From Bacteroidales bacterium (GTDB taxonomy: Bacteria; Bacteroidota; Bacteroidia; Bacteroidales; P3): 25,941 nt of DNA. The notes beneath the pieces are model-generated. The model worked only from the letters and a program-made list of their open reading frames with translations, was not told the DNA's origin and did not search any database. A program made the translations under genes and the position numbers. The stretch's first letter is position 1. Every line of letters begins with the position of its first letter. This document shows, piece after piece, positions 21,300 to 25,941 of the stretch. Where the stretch lies: assembly GCA_004551865.1 (NCBI GenBank), contig SFPR01000021.1:1-25941 (forward strand), given 5' to 3'.

Positions 21300-22643
21300 A
21301 TGCTTCTGATTTATGTTGAGAAAGTAACAAATCGATTGGGCTATACGCTGAACTTGGTTTTCGGAGAATTGATGGGAATTGAATATACAATTACCACCGA
21401 TAGGGATTACTTTGTCTCTTATCAAGGGGCAAAATTTTCGTACTGCAAACAAAAACTATGTGATGAGGTGTTCCTTTATTCTTCGGATATTTTGTTTCAG
21501 ACGACCATAGAGATGTTGGATACAGATTGCTTTGAACAGGGGGGAATGCACTATTTGTTTAGGGTTTATTCAAAGGAGTCTGTGTGCAATTATGATGTGC
21601 TGGCGGCTTCTTTCTACCTTGTTTCGAGATATGAGGAGTACCTTCCGTTCATAAGAGACAAACATTCGCGTTTTAAGGCAGAGGATAGTTTGGCTTTCAA
21701 AAAAGGTTTCTTGGAAAAGCCGGTTGTGAATATTTGGGCAGGGGAGTTGAAACAAAAACTTCTCTGTGCCTTTCCCGAAATAGAGACCAAAGAGAAGTAT
21801 TTTTCGTTTGTCAATACGATAGATGTAGATTCGGCTTATTCATACATAGGTAAGGGATTTTGCAGAAGCCTTGTGGGATTTTGCAAAGATATGTTGAGGG
21901 GAGATTTTGCCCTTTGCATGAGAAGATTGAGGGTCTTGCTACACATAGATGTTGATCCTTATGATACGTTTGACTATATCATTGCACAGATAGCAAAGTA
22001 TAAGGTGCCGACTGTTTTTTTTGTCTTGTTTGGCTACTACGGACGGTATGACAAGAACATAAGTCCTTATAATAGTAGGTTTCAGTTGTTGGTCAAGTCG
22101 CTTTGTGATTATGCCAAGGTGGGTATTCACCCTTCGTATGAGAGCTTTGATAATCCGGGTCAGCTGAGTGAGCAAATCAAAATGTTGAGGTCTATTTTGC
22201 ACAAGCCGATACATCGTTCTCGGTTTCACTATTTGAGATTTCGTCTGCCCGAATCGTACAGAAATCTTACTGACAACAACGTGGAAAGCGATTATTCGAT
22301 GGGTTATTCGGACCATGTGGGATTTAGAGCAGGGATTTGCAATAGTTTTAATTTTTACGATTTGGCATTGGATTTTGAAACCAAATTGAGAATATTTCCG
22401 TTTGCATATATGGACGTGGCTTTGAAGAATGGTTTGCGTCTCTCGCCTCGGCAGGCTCTCGAAAAGATCGAGGGAATTGTTGATCAGGTCGAGAAAGTAA
22501 AGGGTGATTTGATAAGTGTGTGGCATAATGAGAGTTTGTCGGACGAGATGGAGTGGAGAAATTGGAGGAAAGTTTATGAGCAGTCGTTGGAATACATTAG
22601 TCAGAAGAATAAACGCTCTTATCACACGAGAGAAAGAAAATAA
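21300..22643 (+). CDS. polysaccharide deacetylase family protein
   Basis: The 447-aa protein has an N-terminal domain of about 130 residues beginning MLLIYVEKVTNRLGYTLNLV (the DUF7033-type region seen in Bacteroidota deacetylase-like proteins), then a NodB-like catalytic domain. Expected site residues can be seen in VNTIDVDSAYSY (Asp175, Asp177), KVGIHPSYES (His277) and the SRFHYLRFRLPESYRNL segment. No signal peptide is evident, so it would act in the cytoplasm, presumably on a sugar-containing precursor before export. It starts 6 bp after lptB and 2 bp before hldD, so co-transcription is likely and a role in LPS or surface-glycan modification is inferred. The substrate cannot be named. Confidence 0.85.
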   Translation: MLLIYVEKVTNRLGYTLNLVFGELMGIEYTITTDRDYFVSYQGAKFSYCKQKLCDEVFLYSSDILFQTTIEMLDTDCFEQGGMHYLFRVYSKESVCNYDVLAASFYLVSRYEEYLPFIRDKHSRFKAEDSLAFKKGFLEKPVVNIWAGELKQKLLCAFPEIETKEKYFSFVNTIDVDSAYSYIGKGFCRSLVGFCKDMLRGDFALCMRRLRVLLHIDVDPYDTFDYIIAQIAKYKVPTVFFVLFGYYGRYDKNISPYNSRFQLLVKSLCDYAKVGIHPSYESFDNPGQLSEQIKMLRSILHKPIHRSRFHYLRFRLPESYRNLTDNNVESDYSMGYSDHVGFRAGICNSFNFYDLALDFETKLRIFPFAYMDVALKNGLRLSPRQALEKIEGIVDQVEKVKGDLISVWHNESLSDEMEWRNWRKVYEQSLEYISQKNKRSYHTRERK

Positions 22644-22645
22644 AT

Positions 22646-23611
22646 ATGATTGTAGTAACCGGAGCAGCAGGCTTTATCGGCAGTTGTATGTTGAGTAAGC
22701 TCAACAGAGAAGGCTTTGATAATGTTATTATTGTAGATGATTTCTCAAAGCAAGAAAAGATTGCGAACTATGAGAATTTGAAATATGCGGATAAAATCGA
22801 CCGAAAGGTATTTTTGGATTGGTTCAAAGCTAATGCAAGATTGGTCGATGGGGTATATCATTTGGGAGCAAGAACAGACACAACGGAGTTTGATTGGAAT
22901 GTGTTTGTGTCTCTCAATTTGGAATATACCAAAGCTATCTGGAATATATGTTCCGAAAATGGTATTCCGTTGGTTTATGCTTCTTCGGCGGCAACATACG
23001 GCAATGGAGAGGCAGGTTATGATGATGATTTGGCTCTTATTCCTACTCTAAAGCCGCTCAATCCTTACGGACGTTCGAAACAAGAGTTTGACCTTTGGGC
23101 TTTGGCTCAACAAAATCAGCCTCCGTTTTGGGCAGGCTTGAAGTTCTTTAACGTTTATGGTCCAAACGAATATCACAAGGGCAGAATGGCATCGGTAATC
23201 ATGCACTCGTTTAATCAAATCAATCAATCGGGACAAGTCAGGCTCTTTCGCTCTCACAGAGACGACTTTGAGGACGGACAACAGATGAGAGATTTTGTGT
23301 ATGTCAAGGATGTGGTTGATGTGTTGTTCTTTTTGATGAAAAAACAGCCAAAGTCTGATATTTATAACCTCGGAAGCGGAAAGGCAAGGAGCTTTTTCGA
23401 TTTGGCAAAGGCGACCTTTGTTGCAATGGGAAAAGATGTCAATGTTGAATATATAGATATTCCTATAGATATAAGAGACAAATACCAATACTTTACCGAG
23501 GCTAAAATGCAGAAGTTGCTCTCTGTGGGTTATGACAAGCCTTTTCACAGCTTGGAAGAGGGGGTAGGAGATTATGTTTGCAACTATTTGATGTATCACA
23601 AGTACTTTTAG
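22646..23611 (+). CDS. hldD: ADP-L-glycero-D-manno-heptose 6-epimerase
   Basis: HldD converts ADP-D-glycero-D-manno-heptose to the L,D form used in the LPS inner core. The 321-aa protein is a short-chain dehydrogenase/reductase of the extended type: Rossmann motif TGAAGFIGS (G6, G9, G12), DDFSKQEK after strand 2, YHLGARTDTTEFD, the Ser in VYASSAATYG and the YGRSK pair (Tyr141, Lys145). FFNVYGPNEYHKGRMASV and LFRSHRDDFEDGQQMRDFVY are specific to HldD. The length is usual. It is 2 bp after the deacetylase-like gene and 4 bp before kdsC. Confidence 0.95.
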   Translation: MIVVTGAAGFIGSCMLSKLNREGFDNVIIVDDFSKQEKIANYENLKYADKIDRKVFLDWFKANARLVDGVYHLGARTDTTEFDWNVFVSLNLEYTKAIWNICSENGIPLVYASSAATYGNGEAGYDDDLALIPTLKPLNPYGRSKQEFDLWALAQQNQPPFWAGLKFFNVYGPNEYHKGRMASVIMHSFNQINQSGQVRLFRSHRDDFEDGQQMRDFVYVKDVVDVLFFLMKKQPKSDIYNLGSGKARSFFDLAKATFVAMGKDVNVEYIDIPIDIRDKYQYFTEAKMQKLLSVGYDKPFHSLEEGVGDYVCNYLMYHKYF

Positions 23612-23615
23612 AAAG

Positions 23616-24134
23616 ATGAATTACAAGGCAAAGTTACACGAAATAAAGGCTTTCGTTTTTGATTATGACGGGGTGATAAGCGACGGCAATATATGGTCGG
23701 CAAATGATACCATTATAGTAAGGAGTGGTAATGTAAAGGACGGCTATGCAATGCAATATGCTTTGAGAAAAGGTTATCTGATTGCAATTTTGTCGGGAGG
23801 CAGTGGCGATAGTATAAGGTCTCGAATGAAGATGTTGGGAGTGGAAGATGTGTATTTGGGGTCTCATCGTAAGAAAGAGATATTTGAAGACTTTCTGAAA
23901 GACAAGCAACTTTTGCCGGAGCAGGTTCTGTATGTGGGAGATGATATTCCGGACTATGATGTCATGCGATTGGCAGGGGTTTCGGCTTGTCCGGCAGATG
24001 CAGCCGAAGAGATAAAGGCGGTTGCCGACTACATTTCTCACAAAAATGGTGGTTGCGGTTGTGTGAGAGATGTGATAGAGCAAGTCCTTCGCTTGCAAGG
24101 ACAATGGTTTCACGAAGATGCAAAGGCGTGGTAG
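23616..24134 (+). CDS. kdsC: 3-deoxy-D-manno-octulosonate 8-phosphate phosphatase
   Basis: KdsC removes phosphate from Kdo-8-phosphate, the step after KdsA (gene at 10649). The 172-aa HAD-family protein has no cap domain, as usual for this tetrameric enzyme. Motif I is FVFDYDGVISDG (Asp16 nucleophile, Asp18), motif II ILSGGSGDS (Ser60), motif III Lys in SHRKKEIF, and motif IV YVGDDIPDYDVM (Asp109, Asp110, Asp113). The C-terminal GGCGCVRDVIEQVL is typical of KdsC. The last 31 bases overlap the start of rlpA, consistent with one operon. Confidence 0.93.
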   Translation: MNYKAKLHEIKAFVFDYDGVISDGNIWSANDTIIVRSGNVKDGYAMQYALRKGYLIAILSGGSGDSIRSRMKMLGVEDVYLGSHRKKEIFEDFLKDKQLLPEQVLYVGDDIPDYDVMRLAGVSACPADAAEEIKAVADYISHKNGGCGCVRDVIEQVLRLQGQWFHEDAKAW

Positions 24135-24865
24135 GCAGGTTGATTAAATGGAGTGTCTCGTTCGGAGTGATTTTGTGGTTTTGTGGTGCTTTGTATGCGC
24201 AAAACGATAAGGGTTTTGTGGCTTATGCAACTTATTACCACGATAGATTTGAGAACAGAAAGACATCTTCGGGAGAAATTTTCTCGCAAAAAAAATATAC
24301 TGCGGCACACAGAACACTTCCTCTCAATACATTGGTAAGAGTTACTCACTTGGAAAACGGACGTTCTGTGCTTTTGAAAGTCAATGACCGTTGTCCGAGG
24401 GCAGGGGTTATTGATTTGTCTTTTTTGGCAGCCAAAAGGATATTACTGCACAAGACAGGTACTGCAAAAGTAAGGGTGGAAGTATTGGGAAATGAATATA
24501 TGGAGCTATGGGAAAAGCAAGATGAGTTATTTGAGATGTTTGACAGGGCAGAGTTGAACGATAGTTTGAGGAACCATTATTTGGACTCTGTCATATTTGC
24601 CAAAGGAAACAAATATGAACAGACTTTCTTGTTTACCTACTATGTCAGGTTGGCAACAGCCGCAGACAAAAACGAAGTTAAAACTATCATTCACCAGCTA
24701 CCGCCACAGTACCAAAAACTCTCAAAGGCTGTCAAGGTTTACAATGAGAGCTTCTACTACATAAATATAGGACCGTTCATATCCAAAAAAACTGCCGAAC
24801 AAGCCGTTGCAGAACTCAAAAAAAACTACCCCTTGGCTCATTTGATTAAAAAGAAGGATAATTGA
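24104..24865 (+). CDS. rlpA: RlpA-like double-psi beta-barrel protein with C-terminal SPOR-like region
   Basis: The 253-aa product has a signal peptide (about 1-32; RRCKGVVGRLIK then a hydrophobic run ending GALYAQ) and an RlpA DPBB domain (about 36-128): FVAYATYYHDRFENRKTSSG, KYTAAHRTLPLNTLVRV and VLLKVNDRCPRAGVIDLS, with the His69 and Asp95 of the lytic transglycosylase site. The C-terminal 70 residues (YYINIGPFISKKTAEQAVAE) look like a SPOR fold that binds denuded septal glycan. RlpA cuts glycan strands lacking stem peptides during division. The ATG at 24104, inside the end of kdsC, gives a full signal peptide; the longer in-frame region starts at TTG and has no such support. GTG at 24128 is an alternative. 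Confidence 0.88.
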   Translation: MVSRRCKGVVGRLIKWSVSFGVILWFCGALYAQNDKGFVAYATYYHDRFENRKTSSGEIFSQKKYTAAHRTLPLNTLVRVTHLENGRSVLLKVNDRCPRAGVIDLSFLAAKRILLHKTGTAKVRVEVLGNEYMELWEKQDELFEMFDRAELNDSLRNHYLDSVIFAKGNKYEQTFLFTYYVRLATAADKNEVKTIIHQLPPQYQKLSKAVKVYNESFYYINIGPFISKKTAEQAVAELKKNYPLAHLIKKKDN

Positions 24866-24966
24866 TGGGGTAATTTAGTAGCTTGATTTTCAAATGATAG
24901 CAAGAGAATGAGATGAAAGGATAATAAAAAAAGCAGATAAGATTTCGCCTTTATAAAGAATTTAGT

Positions 24967-24974
24967 TACCTTTG
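24967..24974 (+). promoter_or_regulatory. promoter -7 box for the porP-like gene (TACCTTTG)
   Basis: A full match to TAnnTTTG followed by C. The base triplet at the -33 position, 19 bp upstream, is TCG (24945-24947), one base from TTG. The predicted leader to the ATG at 25038 is about 58 nt. Confidence 0.6.
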
Positions 24975-25037
24975 CAGTGTTGCTTTGTGGCTGTTTTTTT
25001 GAAAGAGACATTGCAAGGCTTTGTTGAAAATATATAT

Positions 25038-25941
25038 ATGAGAACATTAGTACGATTTGTGTGCAAACAATGTAATGTGATTAAGAATTGTTCGGCTGTT
25101 GCCGTGTTTGTGGCATTGTTCCTTGCGGGTTTTGCCATGTATGCACAGCAGGAACCGCAGTTCTCTCAGTACATGTTTAATAGGTTGTCATATAATCCGG
25201 GATATGCAGGAAGTAATGGTTCTATATGCTTTACGGGATTTTATCGCAATCAATGGATGGGAATGAATCTTACCGACGCAACAGGACAATCGACGGGAGC
25301 TTCGGGAGGTGAAACCATGAATTTGTCGTTTGATATGCCTGTTCGCTTTTTGCATGGAGGTATAGGTGCAACCATTATTTCTGACAAGATTGGTTTTTGG
25401 AATAACTTGCACGCAAAAATTGACTATGCTTTCAGATTTCAGTTGCCAAAAGGCAATTTGGCAATAGGAATTGAAGCACAGTTGTTCAACGCTTCAATAG
25501 ATATGTCGAAGTTGATAGGCTCTGACCAATTTACAGAGGACGACCAAATTGGTACATCGTCAGACCCTCTTCTTACTGACTTATCCAACAGAGATGACTT
25601 TTTGTTTGATTTGGGCTTTGGAGTGTATTACCAAATTCCCGGACAACTATATATAGGTATATCTTCATCGAAACTCATGGAAACCAAGAGTGAAAAGTTG
25701 ATGTGGGACAACCGACGTTTCTATTATATCTTGGCAGGTTATGAATGGACTGTGCCTGCGTATCCTTCCTTGAGGGTGTTGCCTTCTGCGTTGTTGAAGA
25801 CAGATTTTAAGTCTGCTTCTGCATATCAGTTAGACGTTTCGACTATGTTGGAATGGGAACATAAGTTTTGGTGTGGAGCAAGTTACAGAGTTCAAGATGC
25901 GGTGGTTTTGATGGGAGGTATGGCATTTGGCGATTTTAAGG
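25038..25941 (+). CDS. PorP/SprF-family T9SS membrane protein (3' end beyond the window)
   Basis: An open frame from ATG at 25038 continues to the right edge (301 codons plus one base). The signal peptide is about 38 residues with a basic start and the core AVAVFVALFLAGFAMYAQ. The mature protein begins with QEPQFSQYMFNRLSYNPGYA and goes on with GFYRNQWMGM, the hallmark of the PorP/SprF family, then membrane beta strands (GGIGATIISDKIGFWNNLHA, AIGIEAQLFNASID, FDLGFGVYYQIPGQLYIGIS). PorP is an outer-membrane component of the T9SS that binds the PorK/PorN ring and the C-terminal tail of PorE. If this is the core porP, porK, porL, porM and porN should follow at the right; paralogs of this family occur alone, so the symbol is left blank. 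Confidence 0.85.
   Translation, partial: MRTLVRFVCKQCNVIKNCSAVAVFVALFLAGFAMYAQQEPQFSQYMFNRLSYNPGYAGSNGSICFTGFYRNQWMGMNLTDATGQSTGASGGETMNLSFDMPVRFLHGGIGATIISDKIGFWNNLHAKIDYAFRFQLPKGNLAIGIEAQLFNASIDMSKLIGSDQFTEDDQIGTSSDPLLTDLSNRDDFLFDLGFGVYYQIPGQLYIGISSSKLMETKSEKLMWDNRRFYYILAGYEWTVPAYPSLRVLPSALLKTDFKSASAYQLDVSTMLEWEHKFWCGASYRVQDAVVLMGGMAFGDFK

Noticed and set aside
24866..25037. Terminator or tRNA between rlpA and the porP-like gene
   Set aside because: No hairpin of useful strength and no cloverleaf could be drawn; only the promoter box at 24967-24974 is supported.

Overview
The window looks like a chromosomal segment of a Bacteroidota bacterium, most likely order Bacteroidales. The evidence is: type IX secretion (T9SS) parts (PorQ, a PorP/SprF protein, C-terminal sorting domains with YPNP motifs); Bacteroidota-typical families (DUF3078, DUF6029, Omp28, BatA-type proteins, a long YidC); and repeated promoter elements of the form TAnnTTTG, three of them with a TTG placed exactly 19 bp upstream. 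No tRNA, rRNA, CRISPR array, phage or insertion sequence is visible. Base composition is moderately AT-rich, more so in 298-720.

Layout. 1-900: 5' part of a secreted protein running off the left edge (minus), then an AT-rich gap with a candidate small ORF. 902-5556 (minus): nhaD, yidC, porQ. 5707-7744 (plus): a Cys/His-containing membrane protein and a MATE exporter. 7907-9657 (minus): an MGMT/ATL-like protein and an OmpA-family protein. 9885-11452 (minus): kdsA overlapping a barrel-only paralog of the OmpA-family protein. 11549-11815 (plus): a small basic protein that reads like a ribbon-helix-helix domain and ends in two possible sliding-clamp binding motifs. 11818-14747 (minus): a BatA/vWA-type protein and a DUF3078 barrel. 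15029-19821 (minus): a polyprenyl synthetase followed by tlpA, DUF6029, Omp28 and a T9SS-sorted protein. 20157-20408 (plus): an orphan T9SS sorting domain. 20571-24865 (plus): lptB, a polysaccharide deacetylase-like gene, hldD, kdsC, rlpA. 25038-end (plus): porP/sprF-like gene, cut by the right edge.

Most genes serve the cell envelope: Kdo (kdsA, kdsC) and heptose (hldD) supply for LPS, LPS export (lptB), membrane protein insertion (yidC), polyprenyl carrier synthesis, T9SS secretion, outer-membrane barrels, and a probable thiol-redox cluster (TlpA CKPC, Omp28 CPNC, Cys pairs in DUF6029 and in the sorted protein).

The least explained signal is a family of intergenic arrays built from an 11-bp odd palindrome, AAACG-S-CGTTT, repeated every 21 bp (sometimes 22). 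Four arrays are seen, at 4368-4445, 7747-7820, 14823-14897 and 19944-20017. In each, CGCCG-type units lie on the left and CGGCG-type units on the right with a single switch, so neighbouring units can fold into hairpins. One array contains a perfect 17-bp stem that should act as a bidirectional terminator. The second unexplained item is the small gene at 11549-11815.
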